64,000 bases of DNA, from the NCBI RefSeq assembly GCF_001465345.1, contig NZ_CP013655.1:1253349-1317348 (forward strand), in the 5' to 3' direction. The DNA is from Enterococcus rotai. GTDB lineage: Bacteria; Bacillota; Bacilli; Lactobacillales; Enterococcaceae. The notes under the pieces are model-generated. The model was not told the origin of the DNA. It saw only the letters and a list, made by a program, of their open reading frames with translations, and did no database searches. This document shows, piece after piece, positions 52,416 through 62,873 of the stretch (the stretch's first letter is position 1; each line of letters starts with the position of its first letter). The position numbers were made by a program, and so were the translations under genes.

Positions 52416-53594
52416 TTAATAGCATTTTGAGCAAGGTTCCAGCCCCTCGGCTAATGCTTGTTCTAATGTTGCAGGTGTATAAGTTCCATTTCCGCATTTG
52501 CGGTTATGATATTTTGCACCTGTACGAGTAACTAAGACCATTCCACCTGTTCCTTGGGTATTTGGTGCTGGTGTTTCAGGTGTTTGTGCTGCTGCGGCCG
52601 CCTGTGCTTGTTGTTGTTCAGAAGCGTCTTTTTGAGCGTCTTCTTCGGCTTTCTTTTGCGCTGCGGCGACTTTTTTTGCTTCTTCTTTTTGAGCCGTTAT
52701 TGTTTGTTTTACACCATTTGCCCGAGCGGTTAAGTCTGGATGACCATTGGGTAGTTCTTTGATTTTAGCGATTGCTTGGTTGTAGTGGTCGTCTGTTGGT
52801 TCTTGTTCAGCCTTTTCTACCGCTTCGCGAGCAGCTGCAATTTGCTTTTCGGCTTTTTCCTTTTCAGTGATTTTTTGTTGAACGGTTGTTAAGCGTTTTG
52901 AGAGAGCATCCTTGTTTAAGGTTGCTTTTGCAACTAACGCTGTTGCAGCATCGACGTGCTCTTTCGTTTGTTTTGTTTCTGCCAGTTCAACCGCTGCATA
53001 GATTGGGACATTGTCTTTAACAATGGCTAAACGTTTTGTAAAATCTTCTTGTTCCTTAGTCAATGAAGTGATGCGGGTTGCAGCCTCATCATAATTTTTT
53101 TGCGTAGGTTTACTTTCAGCTAATACTAGAGCTGTTTCAGCTTTTTCGAGAGATTCTTTATTTTGTTTTTCTTCATTTAAAAAGGCAACGAATGCTTTTG
53201 AAGGTTTGACTTCGATCGTTTCAGTTTGCTCTTTAGCACCGATTGAAGCCACAAATGTTAACTTTTGCGGTTGGTCGTCGTGCAGCGTTACTTTGTAGGA
53301 AAATTTGCCGTTTTTAGTGTCGATGGTTTTGCCGTCAACAGAGATTGTACTTTGTTCATTTGTTTTTCCGGTAATTGTTGCTATACCAGAATCATTTGTT
53401 TCTATAGTTTTTTCAGCTAATGAAATATTTGGTACTTCAGGTGATAAAGCAATGGCCCCGATCAGCGTTAAGAAACTGACTCCAGTTAAAAGTAAAGCTT
53501 TCTGTTTTGGTTGTTTTTTGAAAACGGCTTTTAGTGAAAATATGCCCCCAGTAATGAACCCTAAAAAACTTATAATACCAATAAATGCTGTCAT
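52416..53594 (-). CDS. Membrane-anchored coiled-coil protein with C-terminal zinc-type domain
   Basis: The 392-residue protein has two N-terminal membrane segments (about 3-22 and 33-52), a beta domain (about 60-130), then about 200 residues of charged helix with Ala/Glu/Lys repeats that should form a coiled coil. A Gln/Ala/Pro linker leads to a 34-residue C-terminal motif GAKYHNRKCGNGTYTP...GLEPCSKCY, which places one His and three Cys in the pattern of small zinc domains seen in extracellular and nuclease proteins. The function is unknown; the motif may bind metal or nucleic acid outside the cell. Confidence 0.72.
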   Translation of the reverse strand: MTAFIGIISFLGFITGGIFSLKAVFKKQPKQKALLLTGVSFLTLIGAIALSPEVPNISLAEKTIETNDSGIATITGKTNEQSTISVDGKTIDTKNGKFSYKVTLHDDQPQKLTFVASIGAKEQTETIEVKPSKAFVAFLNEEKQNKESLEKAETALVLAESKPTQKNYDEAATRITSLTKEQEDFTKRLAIVKDNVPIYAAVELAETKQTKEHVDAATALVAKATLNKDALSKRLTTVQQKITEKEKAEKQIAAAREAVEKAEQEPTDDHYNQAIAKIKELPNGHPDLTARANGVKQTITAQKEEAKKVAAAQKKAEEDAQKDASEQQQAQAAAAAQTPETPAPNTQGTGGMVLVTRTGAKYHNRKCGNGTYTPATLEQALAEGLEPCSKCY

Positions 53595-53833
53595 TAATTC
53601 TTTTTCCTCCTTATTTTTAAAGGCTGAATGGGCTCGTTCAATTTTTTTCGAAAGACTAACCCATGCAGCAAGATAACGCGATGAACAAATTGTACCATAT
53701 TATTTTTTAAATGATAAATATTTCACTGTTTGAAAAATAAATTAAATGAAGCCGTTTGAAAGCAATAAAAAAATTTCCTGTGATAAAATGAAATAAGAAT
53801 CGTTTACGTATCTTATTAGAGAAGAGGAGAAAA

Positions 53834-55081
53834 ATGAAAGCAGAGATCATTGCAGTTGGTACAGAGTTGTTATTAGGACAGGTTGTCAATACAAATGCAA
53901 CGTTTCTATCACAAGAGTTGGCAGATTTGGGAATCGAGGTGTATTATCATACCGTTGTTGGAGACAATCCACAGCGTTTAGAACAATTATTAGTTGAGGC
54001 TGAGGAGCGTAGCGATTTAATCGTTTTATGCGGCGGCTTAGGTCCAACGGACGATGACTTAACGAAAGATACAGTAGCAGCACATATCCATCACTCTTTA
54101 GTCCAAGATGAACAGGCACTTGCTCGTCTTCACGACTTTTTCAAGTTTTCGAAAAGAAGTATGACAGAAAATAATTTAAGACAAACGTTGATGATCGAAG
54201 ACGGTATTCCCATTCAAAACCCTACAGGTTTAGCTGTTGGTACCCTGATTACCAAAGAGGATACGACCTATCTATTACTACCAGGACCGCCCAATGAATT
54301 AAATCCAATGTTTCAGCAAAACGTTCGTCCATTACTAGCAGCACGATTTCCGCAAGCAGAACAGCTAATATCGAGAGTGTTGAGGTTTTATGGCATTGGT
54401 GAATCACAGTTAGTAACTGATTTAAAAGAATTGATAGATAGGCAAACCAATCCAACGATCGCACCTTACGCCAAACCAAACGAAGTTACATTACGTTTGA
54501 CTGCGAAGGTTGCGGATGAAGGTTTAGGACAACAACTGTTGGATGAGTTAGAAGCGAAAGTCATGGCTAAAGTAGGCACGTATTTTTATGGCTACGGGGA
54601 TGAGAATAGCTTAGTGAAAGTGACTGTTGACGCATTAAAGAAATATGGAAAAACTGTAACAGCCGCAGAAAGCTTAACCGCAGGATTGTTTCAAAGTACG
54701 TTAGGAGACATAACTGGTGTATCAGAGGTTTTTAAAGGTGGTTTTGTCACCTATTCTGCTGAAACAAAAGCACATTTTTTAGGTATTGATGTGAAACTAT
54801 TGGAAAAAGAAGGCACTATTAGTGAAGCTTGCGCAATCGCAATGGCAGAGCGAGCAAGAATAGTAGCGGATGCAGATTATGCAGTGTCCTTTACTGGAGT
54901 TGCAGGTCCAGATGAATTAGAAGGAAAACCTGCTGGTACCGTTTGGATTGGTTTTGCTGAAAAAGGTCAGTCAACAATAGCTGTGCTTCAACATTTCAAC
55001 CGTGATCGACGTTCTATTCGCAAAAGTGCTGTGATGAAAGGTTTAGACCTGATTTTAAGAGCAGTAAATAAGAAAAATTAA
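53834..55081 (+). CDS. cinA: CinA: nicotinamide-nucleotide amidase/competence-damage protein
   Basis: The 415-residue protein has the N-terminal MoCF-type domain ([32 protein letters not shown]) and the C-terminal CinA domain with [34 protein letters not shown] and GVAGP. It deamidates or pyrophosphorolyses damaged nicotinamide nucleotides and is associated with competence. It lies just upstream of recA, as in other Lactobacillales. Confidence 0.95.
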   Translation: MKAEIIAVGTELLLGQVVNTNATFLSQELADLGIEVYYHTVVGDNPQRLEQLLVEAEERSDLIVLCGGLGPTDDDLTKDTVAAHIHHSLVQDEQALARLHDFFKFSKRSMTENNLRQTLMIEDGIPIQNPTGLAVGTLITKEDTTYLLLPGPPNELNPMFQQNVRPLLAARFPQAEQLISRVLRFYGIGESQLVTDLKELIDRQTNPTIAPYAKPNEVTLRLTAKVADEGLGQQLLDELEAKVMAKVGTYFYGYGDENSLVKVTVDALKKYGKTVTAAESLTAGLFQSTLGDITGVSEVFKGGFVTYSAETKAHFLGIDVKLLEKEGTISEACAIAMAERARIVADADYAVSFTGVAGPDELEGKPAGTVWIGFAEKGQSTIAVLQHFNRDRRSIRKSAVMKGLDLILRAVNKKN

Positions 55082-55086
55082 AAAGG

Positions 55087-55100
55087 CGAATGTTTGTTCG
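55087..55100 (+). promoter_or_regulatory. LexA (DinR) box upstream of recA
   Basis: CGAATGTTTGTTCG fits the Gram-positive SOS consensus CGAACNNNNGTTCG with one mismatch (T for C). It lies just upstream of the recA -35 box, so SOS control is likely. Confidence 0.65.
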
Positions 55101-55108
55101 TTTTTCTC

Positions 55109-55137
55109 TTGCTTTTTTTAAATAAACCAGTTATGAT
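55109..55137 (+). promoter_or_regulatory. recA promoter
   Basis: TTGCTT (55109-55114) and TATGAT (55132-55137) are 17 bases apart, 52 bases before the recA start codon. Confidence 0.7.
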
Positions 55138-55188
55138 ATATTTATTGAAAAGGAATTTAAATCGTTTATATATAAGGAGGATTATCGA

Positions 55189-56241
55189 TTGGCAGATGAT
55201 CGTAAAGTGGCCTTAGACGCCGCACTAAAAAAAATCGAAAAGAACTTTGGTAAAGGTTCAGTAATGAAATTAGGGGAGAAGATCGATCAACAAATCTCGA
55301 CGATCCCTAGTGGTTCTCTAGCATTGGATGTGGCTTTAGGTGTCGGCGGTTATCCTCGTGGACGGATCGTTGAAGTCTATGGACCAGAAAGTTCTGGTAA
55401 AACAACGGTGGCTTTACATGCAATCGCTTCTGTGCAACAACAAGGTGGCACAGCTGCCTTTATCGATGCTGAGCATGCGTTAGATCCTCAATATGCACAA
55501 GCTTTAGGGGTTAATATTGATGAATTACTTCTTTCACAACCCGATACTGGTGAACAAGGCTTAGAGATTGCAGATGCCTTAGTTTCAAGTGGTGCGATTG
55601 ATATCGTCGTAATTGACTCTGTAGCGGCGCTAGTACCTCGTGCAGAGATCGATGGCGAAATGGGTGCAAGTCACGTTGGATTGCAAGCACGTTTGATGTC
55701 ACAAGCCTTACGTAAGCTTTCAGGTTCAATCAATAAAACGAAGACGATTGCGATCTTCATCAACCAAATCCGTGAAAAAGTTGGGGTTATGTTTGGTAAC
55801 CCAGAAACAACACCAGGTGGACGTGCCTTGAAATTCTATGCAACAGTTCGTTTAGAAGTAAGACGTGCGGAACAATTGAAACAAGGAACAGACATTATTG
55901 GGAACCGGACAAAAATCAAAGTTGTAAAAAATAAAGTGGCACCGCCATTTAAAGTAGCAGAAGTTGATATCATGTATGGACAAGGTATCTCTCAAGAAGG
56001 CGAATTACTTGATATGGCTGTTGAAAAAGACATTGTTGATAAGAGTGGCGCGTGGTATAGCTATAAAGAAGAACGAATCGGTCAAGGACGTGAAAATGTC
56101 AAAGTCTATATGACGGAGCATCCAGAAATGGTGGAAGAAGTTTCGAAACGTGTCCGTGATGCATTCGGTATCGGCGATGGAACAGGAATCGTTGAAGAAG
56201 AACAAGCACAAGAAGAACTTCTTCTGGACGAAGAAGAATAA
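55189..56241 (+). CDS. recA: Recombinase RecA
   Basis: The 350-residue RecA polymerises on single-stranded DNA for strand exchange and stimulates LexA cleavage. Walker [10 protein letters not shown] (about 66-74), [31 protein letters not shown] and an acidic C-terminal tail are present. It starts at TTG behind AAGGAGG. LexA box and promoter precede it, and a terminator follows. Confidence 0.98.
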   Translation: MADDRKVALDAALKKIEKNFGKGSVMKLGEKIDQQISTIPSGSLALDVALGVGGYPRGRIVEVYGPESSGKTTVALHAIASVQQQGGTAAFIDAEHALDPQYAQALGVNIDELLLSQPDTGEQGLEIADALVSSGAIDIVVIDSVAALVPRAEIDGEMGASHVGLQARLMSQALRKLSGSINKTKTIAIFINQIREKVGVMFGNPETTPGGRALKFYATVRLEVRRAEQLKQGTDIIGNRTKIKVVKNKVAPPFKVAEVDIMYGQGISQEGELLDMAVEKDIVDKSGAWYSYKEERIGQGRENVKVYMTEHPEMVEEVSKRVRDAFGIGDGTGIVEEEQAQEELLLDEEE

Positions 56242-56254
56242 ATACACAACAAAG

Positions 56255-56299
56255 CAAACCAATGAGAGCCACTCAAGGCTTTTTATTGGTTTGTTTTTT
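56255..56299 (+). terminator. Terminator of recA
   Basis: CAAACCAAT (56255-56263) pairs with ATTGGTTTG (56285-56293), followed by six T. Confidence 0.9.
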
Positions 56300-56497
56300 A
56301 CGTAGATAGAATTCTTTTCAGCATCAGAGCTCTTTCAACCAGAAAGGGCTTTTTTAAGTTGACACACTGGTGTACAAACATTAGAATAAAGTTGTGTGCT
56401 AAACACGTATGCAAGTAGGCATATTGATAATTGATTATAGTTTATCAGAAAACTACATGAATATTGAAAAATTGAAGATAGTACGGAGGTGGAAACA

Positions 56498-58054
56498 ATG
56501 GTTTTAGGAATTCTCCTCGCTATCATCGGTTTAGTTGTCGGTCTTGGTTTAGGGTTAGTCGTTGCAAAATCACGTCATGAAAAGGCTATAGATGGTGCAA
56601 AGTCCTCTGCAGAAGGCATAATCGAAAGTGCGAATAAAGAAGCAGAGACTCTGAAAAAAGAAGCTTTATTAAAAGCTATGGAAGAAAACCAGAAGTATCG
56701 TTCAGAAATTGAAAGTGAGTTGAAAGAAAGCAAAGTAGAACTTAAATCTCAAGAAAATCGTTTACTACAAAGAGAACAAACATTAGATCGTAAAGATGAC
56801 TCTCTTGAAAAACGTGAAAACTCACTGGAAGAAAAAGAAGAGAAACTTGGTGCTAGACAGCAATTAATTGATGAGCGAGAAAAAGATGTAGAAGAACTAG
56901 TTGAAAAGCAACACCAAGAAATAGAACGTATTGCTTCACTATCTAAAGACGAAGCAAAAGATATTATCATGAAATCAACAGAAGAAGAACTAAGTCATGA
57001 GTTAACCGTAATGGTCAAGGAATCTGAACAACGTGCAAAAGAAGAATCAGATAGAAAAGCGAAAAATTTACTTTCCTTAGCGATCCAACGTTGTGCGGCG
57101 GATTCAGTTTCTGAAACAACTGTTTCTGTTGTTAGCTTACCAAATGATGAGATGAAAGGAAGAATCATCGGCCGTGAAGGACGTAACATTCGTACATTAG
57201 AGACCTTAACAGGAATCGATTTGATTATTGATGATACGCCGGAAGCTGTGGTACTTTCAGGATTCGACCCAATTCGTAGAGAAATTGCTCGTATGACACT
57301 AGAAAAATTGATTCAAGATGGCCGGATTCATCCAGCCCGTATTGAAGAAATGGTTGAAAAGTCTCGTAAGGAGATGGACGAACGAATCCGTGAATACGGA
57401 GAGCAAGCAGCTTTTGAAGTTGGTGCTCATACGTTACATCCAGATTTGATCAAGATTTTAGGTCGATTGCGTTTCCGTACAAGTTATGGTCAAAACGTAT
57501 TGAATCACTCAATCGAAGTGGCTAAATTAACTGGTGTCTTGGCCGCGGAAATAGGCGAAGATATCCAATTAGCAAAACGTGCAGGTTTACTACATGATAT
57601 TGGTAAAGCATTGGATCATGAGATTGAAGGATCTCACGTCGAAATCGGTGCTGAATTAGCTGCTAAATACAAAGAAAATTCAACAGTTATTAATGCGATT
57701 GCATCGCATCATGGCGATGTAGAAGCGACTTCTGTTATTTCAGTCTTAGTAGCAGCAGCGGATGCTTTATCTGCTGCTAGACCTGGCGCTCGTAGCGAAT
57801 CAATGGAAAACTACATTCGCCGCTTAGAAAACTTAGAAAATATTTCTAATGGATTTGAAGGCGTTGAATCTAGCTTCGCTGTACAAGCAGGACGTGAAGT
57901 TCGCGTCATGGTCAAACCAGATGAAATCACAGATTTAGAAGCTGTTCGTTTAGTAAGAGATATTCGTAAGAAAATCGAAGACGACTTGGATTACCCAGGA
58001 CACATCAAAGTGACTGTTATCCGGGAAACACGTGCAGTCGATTACGCCAAATAA
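56498..58054 (+). CDS. rny: Ribonuclease Y
   Basis: The 518-residue membrane-anchored endoribonuclease starts mRNA decay. It has an N-terminal membrane helix, a long coiled coil (about 30-200), a KH domain ([33 protein letters not shown]), and an HD domain with [12 protein letters not shown]. The ATG at 56498 follows GGAGGTGG; a GTG at 56489 overlaps that site. It follows recA in the usual enterococcal order and has its own terminator. Confidence 0.96.
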   Translation: MVLGILLAIIGLVVGLGLGLVVAKSRHEKAIDGAKSSAEGIIESANKEAETLKKEALLKAMEENQKYRSEIESELKESKVELKSQENRLLQREQTLDRKDDSLEKRENSLEEKEEKLGARQQLIDEREKDVEELVEKQHQEIERIASLSKDEAKDIIMKSTEEELSHELTVMVKESEQRAKEESDRKAKNLLSLAIQRCAADSVSETTVSVVSLPNDEMKGRIIGREGRNIRTLETLTGIDLIIDDTPEAVVLSGFDPIRREIARMTLEKLIQDGRIHPARIEEMVEKSRKEMDERIREYGEQAAFEVGAHTLHPDLIKILGRLRFRTSYGQNVLNHSIEVAKLTGVLAAEIGEDIQLAKRAGLLHDIGKALDHEIEGSHVEIGAELAAKYKENSTVINAIASHHGDVEATSVISVLVAAADALSAARPGARSESMENYIRRLENLENISNGFEGVESSFAVQAGREVRVMVKPDEITDLEAVRLVRDIRKKIEDDLDYPGHIKVTVIRETRAVDYAK

Positions 58055-58065
58055 GTAATGAATGA

Positions 58066-58102
58066 AAGAAGCAACGCCTTAGGGTGAGTTGCTTCTTTTT
58101 TT
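58066..58102 (+). terminator. Terminator of rny
   Basis: AAGAAGCAAC pairs with GTTGCTTCTT across about 12 bases, followed by seven T. Confidence 0.9.
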
Positions 58103-58158
58103 AGTTTACATTAGAAAAAATTCAGAATATTTTTACTAAACCCACTATGGTGCTTTAA

Positions 58159-58187
58159 TTGTGACCAACTTAGAACTTTGTTATATT
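58159..58187 (+). promoter_or_regulatory. Promoter of the oppA-like gene
   Basis: TTGTGA (58159-58164) and TATATT (58182-58187) are 17 bases apart, upstream of a GGGGG-type ribosome site. Confidence 0.65.
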
Positions 58188-58222
58188 CTTTGTAGCTTTT
58201 ATTAAAATTGGGGGTTTTTTAG

Positions 58223-59875
58223 ATGAAATTAAAGAAAAGTGCCTTACTAGGCTTGATTGCTTTATCAAGTATTGCCCTAGCTGCATGTGGTGGGAATTCT
58301 AAAAATGCTGATGGTGGGTCTGGTAGCGAAGAAAAAGTATTTAGATACATTGAAAGACAAGAAATGCCAAGTGCAGATCCTTCATTAGCGACAGATGAAG
58401 TAAGTTTTGTAGCCTTAAATAATGTCTATGAAGGAATTTATCGTTTAGATAAAGAGAATAAACCTCAACCGGCTGGAGCTGCTGAAAAGGCAGAAGTTAG
58501 TGAAGATGGTTTAACGTATAAAGTGAAATTAAGAGAAGATGCTATGTGGACTGACGACAAACCAGTAACAGCTGCAGATTTTGTTTATGGCTGGCAAAGA
58601 ACGGTTGATCCAGCAACTGGGTCAGAATATGCATACATGTTCAATTCTGTAAAAAATGCTGAAAAAATCTCTAAGGGCGAAATGAAAAAAGAAGAGTTAG
58701 GGATAAAAGCAGTAGGTGATTATGAATTAGAAATCACTTTAGAAAAAGCAACACCTTACTTTGATTACTTATTGGCTTTCCCATCATTTTTACCACAAAG
58801 ACAAGATATTGTTGAAAAATATGGTAAAGACTATACAACGGCTAGTGATAAATCAGTCTATAATGGTCCGTTTACCTTAACTGATTTTGATGGACCAGGA
58901 ACAGATACAAGCTGGTCTTACTCAAAAAATGATAAATATTGGGATAAAGATACAGTTAAACTAGATAAAGTAGCGATCGATGTTGTAAAAGAAGCACCAA
59001 CATCATTGAACTTGTTCCAAGACGGTCAAGCTGATGAAGTACCGCTATCTGGTGAATTAGCGCAACAAATGAAAAACGAACCTAACTATATTATTTTAAA
59101 AGGTGCTTCAACATTCTATCTTGAACCAAATCAAAGAGAAGAAAACTCACCTTACCGAAATGTCAATTTACGTAAAGCATTATCTTATGCAATTGACCGT
59201 AAAGCGTTAGTTGAACAAATTTTAGCGAATGGTTCGGCTGTTCCAATGGGATTAGTTCCAGAAGGTTTGGCGGCAGATCCAAAAACAGATGAAGACTTTG
59301 CTAAGGAGCTAGGTGACGAAGTAACCCACAATGTTGATAAAGCCAAAGAATCATGGAAAAAAGCCAAAGATGAATTAGGTGTTTCTACAGTATCAATCGA
59401 TTTATTGATTGATGATACCGATAATGCGAAGAAAATGGCTGAGTATCTTCAAGGGTCATTGTCTGATACATTAGAAGGCTTAAAAGTATCTGTTAGTCCT
59501 GTACCTTTCTCAGTCCGCTTAGATCGTTCAAATAAAGGGGACTTCCAAATCGCTGTTAGTGCGTGGGGAGCGGACTATGCTGATCCAAGTAGTTTCTTAG
59601 ATCTATTTACAACAGGTAACTCTTATAATAGAGGACACTATTCAAATCCTGAATATGATAAGTTAGTAGAAAGTGCTGCAACAACGAATGCAAATAACCC
59701 AGAAGCACGTTGGCAAGATATGTTGGATGCAGAGAAAATATTAATGGATGATATGGGTGTTATTCCGTTGTATCAAAAAGCTGAAGCACACCTTCGTTCT
59801 GAAAAAGTAAAAGATGTTGTGTATCATTCAACTGGTGCGAAATATGACTTTAAATGGACCTATATTGAAGACTAA
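58223..59875 (+). CDS. Oligopeptide ABC transporter substrate-binding lipoprotein (OppA type)
   Basis: The 550-residue protein has a lipobox LAAC (Cys22) and the SBP family 5 fold: LATDEVSFVALNNVYEGIYRLDKENKPQPAGAAEKAEVSEDGLTYKVKLRE is cut here to its key segments NVYEGIYRL and AEVSEDGLTYKVKLR, and AWGADYADPSSFL. It binds peptides outside the cell, possibly including sex pheromones in enterococci. No permease genes follow, so it is an orphan binding protein that must use another Opp system. Confidence 0.92.
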   Translation: MKLKKSALLGLIALSSIALAACGGNSKNADGGSGSEEKVFRYIERQEMPSADPSLATDEVSFVALNNVYEGIYRLDKENKPQPAGAAEKAEVSEDGLTYKVKLREDAMWTDDKPVTAADFVYGWQRTVDPATGSEYAYMFNSVKNAEKISKGEMKKEELGIKAVGDYELEITLEKATPYFDYLLAFPSFLPQRQDIVEKYGKDYTTASDKSVYNGPFTLTDFDGPGTDTSWSYSKNDKYWDKDTVKLDKVAIDVVKEAPTSLNLFQDGQADEVPLSGELAQQMKNEPNYIILKGASTFYLEPNQREENSPYRNVNLRKALSYAIDRKALVEQILANGSAVPMGLVPEGLAADPKTDEDFAKELGDEVTHNVDKAKESWKKAKDELGVSTVSIDLLIDDTDNAKKMAEYLQGSLSDTLEGLKVSVSPVPFSVRLDRSNKGDFQIAVSAWGADYADPSSFLDLFTTGNSYNRGHYSNPEYDKLVESAATTNANNPEARWQDMLDAEKILMDDMGVIPLYQKAEAHLRSEKVKDVVYHSTGAKYDFKWTYIED

Positions 59876-59898
59876 TATATAGAAAGAAGGAGGATGGG

Positions 59899-59943
59899 AC
59901 AGAAGTATTCAACCCCGACAAATAAGAGGGGGTGCTTCTGTTT
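59899..59943 (+). terminator. Hairpin after the oppA-like gene
   Basis: ACAGAAG (59899-59905) and CCCC pair with GGGG and CTTCTGT (59935-59941). The T tract after it is short, so it may be a terminator or a processing hairpin. Confidence 0.55.
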
Positions 59944-59963
59944 CCACTGCTTATTTGGATTCC

Positions 59964-60010
59964 AAGTGATTGAGTTGTAACTCGTAGAGTTATGGCCCAA
60001 TCACTTTTTT
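59964..60010 (+). terminator. Terminator before the ABC/two-component operon
   Basis: AAGTGATTG (59964-59972) pairs with CAATCACTT (59998-60006), followed by six T. Confidence 0.85.
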
Positions 60011-60111
60011 GCTTTATACATGACAAATGTCATCTAGATTCATGACAAGATCATCTAACAAGATTCCCCATACTCAGATAAGATAAGGACATAAGCAAAG
60101 GGGAGAAAAAA

Positions 60112-60996
60112 ATGATCACAGTCAATCAACTCACAAAAACAATCAACAAAAAGATAATTTTAAAGCAAGTTTCTTTAAACGTAAATAAAGGTGAAATCAT
60201 CGCTCTAGTTGGGCCAAATGGTGCTGGAAAAACCACATTGATCAATTGTTTAATTGGCTTGATTCGCCCAACAACGGGGGAAATAAACCTCTTTGGTGCA
60301 AAACCACTGAATAAAAAAAATAAAATGAAACTAGGTGTGATGCAGCAAGAAAGCACGACGTTAGACAATGTTAAAGTCAAAGAACTACTGACACTTTTCC
60401 GTAGTTTTTACCTCAATCCGCTTTCTCTAGAGGATTTGTTAGACATAACTGGGTTAAATGAGCATCAAAACACGTACACAACGAAATTATCTGGCGGACA
60501 AAAACGACGCCTGACATTTGGGCTATCGATTATCGGCAATCCAGAACTGCTTTTTTTAGACGAACCAACAACGGGAATGGATGTAACCAGCCGAAAAATG
60601 TTCTGGGAAAAAATCCAAATACTAAAAGAACAAGGGAAAACCATTATTTTAACGACACATTATCTAGAAGAAATTGAAAAAGTGGCTACTCGAATTTTAC
60701 TGATGAAGCAAGGTGAAATCGTTCATGATGGTACATTAGAAAGCATTCAAGCCGAAATGCTGCAAAACAAAGTAAGTTTTCAGCTAGTAGATGATCATGA
60801 TGAAACAAAGCTCGGTGATCTGCCCTATGTATCATCAATTGAAAAAAAAGAAAACAACGTAACGCTGTATACTGCAAACAGCGATGAAACACTGATAGAA
60901 TTATTTACAACCGAAATTAAATTCAAGAATTTATTGATTATTCCAGGGAACTTAGAAACAGTCTTCAATACCTTAGTCGAGGAGGAAAACGAATGA
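60112..60996 (+). CDS. ABC-2 exporter ATPase (YvfR-like)
   Basis: The 294-residue ATPase has Walker A GPNGAGKTT, signature LSGGQKRR, Walker B LLFLDEP, and THYLEE at the switch. The arrangement ATPase, permease, histidine kinase, response regulator is that of Bacillus yvfRSTU and the related Lnr systems for antimicrobial resistance. It overlaps the permease start by 4 bases. Confidence 0.9.
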   Translation: MITVNQLTKTINKKIILKQVSLNVNKGEIIALVGPNGAGKTTLINCLIGLIRPTTGEINLFGAKPLNKKNKMKLGVMQQESTTLDNVKVKELLTLFRSFYLNPLSLEDLLDITGLNEHQNTYTTKLSGGQKRRLTFGLSIIGNPELLFLDEPTTGMDVTSRKMFWEKIQILKEQGKTIILTTHYLEEIEKVATRILLMKQGEIVHDGTLESIQAEMLQNKVSFQLVDDHDETKLGDLPYVSSIEKKENNVTLYTANSDETLIELFTTEIKFKNLLIIPGNLETVFNTLVEEENE

Positions 60997-61745
60997 ATAC
61001 ATTGATCGTGCAAACTAAAACAGACTTAAACCGCTCTTTATTTAGAAGCAAACCATTTATCTTTTTTTCTTTAGGGATGCCAGTTGGTTTTTATCTTCTA
61101 TTTACCAAAGTCTTTAATATGGGGGTTCCTGAAGAATATATGTCTGTTTTTTATAAAGACAGTATGATTCAAATGGCAACCTATAGTGTAATGATCAGTT
61201 CCTTATTTTCTTTTTCTATGACCTTGATTGAAGACCGTAAACAAGGCGTGAAGCAATTTTTACGTCTGTCCCCTATGCCAGAAAGTATTTATTATGGGAG
61301 TAAAATTTTAACACAGTTTTTAATCAATAGTTTATTGCTGATCGTGATTTTTTTAGTCGGGCATTTTGTTAATGGGGTGCAAATGGATTCCATGACGTGG
61401 CTTACTAGCGGCCTATGGATTTTATATGGTTGTTTGCCAATCGTGGCATTAGCAACGATTGTTAGTCTTGTGAAAGATCCAAATACCGCGAGTGTGCTGA
61501 ACAATATGATTTTGATGCCCCTTGCAATTGTCAGTGGTTTATGGTGGCCGATCGATATGTTTCCAGAAGTGGTTCAAAAAATAGCGACAGGATTACCAAC
61601 CTATTACGCAGCACAAGGTGCGAAACAGTTAGCCGCAGGACAATTACCAGATGGCAAAGGAATCTTGATCATCTTCATTTATTTTGTAGGAATTATGGTA
61701 TTATCAATATATCTGAATGGTCGTAAAGAAGAAATAAAACGTTAG
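60993..61745 (+). CDS. ABC-2 exporter permease (YvfS-like)
   Basis: The 250-residue protein has six predicted membrane helices with the ABC-2 pattern (DRKQGVKQFLRLSPMPESIYYGSKILTQFLIN loop; SGLWWPIDMFPEVVQKIATGLPTYYA). It pairs with the ATPase before it. The exported compound is unknown, but neighbouring sensors suggest an antimicrobial or lipid substrate. Confidence 0.88.
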   Translation: MNTLIVQTKTDLNRSLFRSKPFIFFSLGMPVGFYLLFTKVFNMGVPEEYMSVFYKDSMIQMATYSVMISSLFSFSMTLIEDRKQGVKQFLRLSPMPESIYYGSKILTQFLINSLLLIVIFLVGHFVNGVQMDSMTWLTSGLWILYGCLPIVALATIVSLVKDPNTASVLNNMILMPLAIVSGLWWPIDMFPEVVQKIATGLPTYYAAQGAKQLAAGQLPDGKGILIIFIYFVGIMVLSIYLNGRKEEIKR

Positions 61746-61754
61746 GGGTAAGTT

Positions 61755-62873
61755 ATGATTGGCAAGTTTAGGTTGTATCCAAAAGAGGATGGTTTTGTTT
61801 CGTTTATTTGGTTGATTTTTATTTTGATTCCGATCATTGCAATGTTTCCCTATGATAATATTGATAAGAAGTTAGCACTAGCTACTCTGGGGATTTTTGT
61901 GGTGACCTATCGAAATTGTTTATTTAATGGGAAGTGGTTTCCGTTTTGGATGGCGTTGATGTATGGAATATCACTGTTTTATACGATGTACTTTGGTTAT
62001 ATCTATTTATTTATCTATCCAGCGTGGATGATTGGTTTTATTCCAATGAAGAAGCACGTGTTTAAGTATTATTATATTGCGTTATTATGCACACTAACAC
62101 CTGTGCCGTTTAGTTTAAGTCAATTGCCGGAATATGTGACACAAGATTTGAAAATCACGATTTTTGTTTATGGATTTTTTATCTGTGCGGCTCCATTTGC
62201 TGGTCGATCGATTCGTAAACAGGCGGAATTGCGGAAACAAATGTATCAGTCTACGCAGCGGATGGAATACGTGATCAAACAAGAAGAACGTTATCGGATC
62301 GCAAGAGATTTACATGACACATTAGGTCAATCTTTATCGATCATGACGATCAAAACAGAATTAGCAGGAAAACTGCTAGACAAAGATTCTGAACGAGCGA
62401 AAAAAGAAATCGCAGAAGTTGCAGAGACTTCCAGAGGAACCCTACAAACAGTTCGGGAAATAGTTTCAAGCATGCGTCATGTTTTGATTGCTGAAGAAAT
62501 GATTACAATTGAAAAAAGTTTACGGGCTGCGAAAATCATTTTATCCACAGAAGGGGAAGAATTAACTAGCGAGCTAGCTACGGACCTTCAAAATACGGTG
62601 AGTTACTGTTTACGTGAATGTGTCACGAATGTGATTCGTCATAGTAGAGCCAGCCACTGTAGGATCATCATTGAGAAGAGTGACGTAGATTATATCTTTA
62701 CAGTTGCAGATGATGGTAAAGGAATGAAAGACTCGATTCAGGGGAATGGGCTAACGGGGTTAAAAGAGCGAATCGAAAGCATCTGTGGAAAACTCGAATT
62801 TACTCAAAAAAATGGAATGAAGGTGATATTCACAGTGCCTGTGGATAAAAAAGAGGAGCCGATCCATGATTAA
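61755..62873 (+). CDS. Histidine kinase of the NarL/DesK class
   Basis: The 372-residue kinase has about five N-terminal membrane helices, a dimerisation region with phospho-His187 in RIARDLHDTLGQSLS, and an HATPase domain (CVTNVIRHSRASHC, DDGKGM, GNGLTGLKERI). It lacks a long extracellular domain, like DesK- or LiaS-type sensors of the membrane. It overlaps the response regulator by 8 bases. Confidence 0.92.
   Translation: MIGKFRLYPKEDGFVSFIWLIFILIPIIAMFPYDNIDKKLALATLGIFVVTYRNCLFNGKWFPFWMALMYGISLFYTMYFGYIYLFIYPAWMIGFIPMKKHVFKYYYIALLCTLTPVPFSLSQLPEYVTQDLKITIFVYGFFICAAPFAGRSIRKQAELRKQMYQSTQRMEYVIKQEERYRIARDLHDTLGQSLSIMTIKTELAGKLLDKDSERAKKEIAEVAETSRGTLQTVREIVSSMRHVLIAEEMITIEKSLRAAKIILSTEGEELTSELATDLQNTVSYCLRECVTNVIRHSRASHCRIIIEKSDVDYIFTVADDGKGMKDSIQGNGLTGLKERIESICGKLEFTQKNGMKVIFTVPVDKKEEPIHD

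Noticed and set aside
55081-55105. Reading the CGAA...TTCG hairpin as the cinA terminator only
   Set aside because: The stem is just four to five pairs, while the sequence fits the LexA box with one mismatch and sits at the recA promoter; a dual role is possible but weak.
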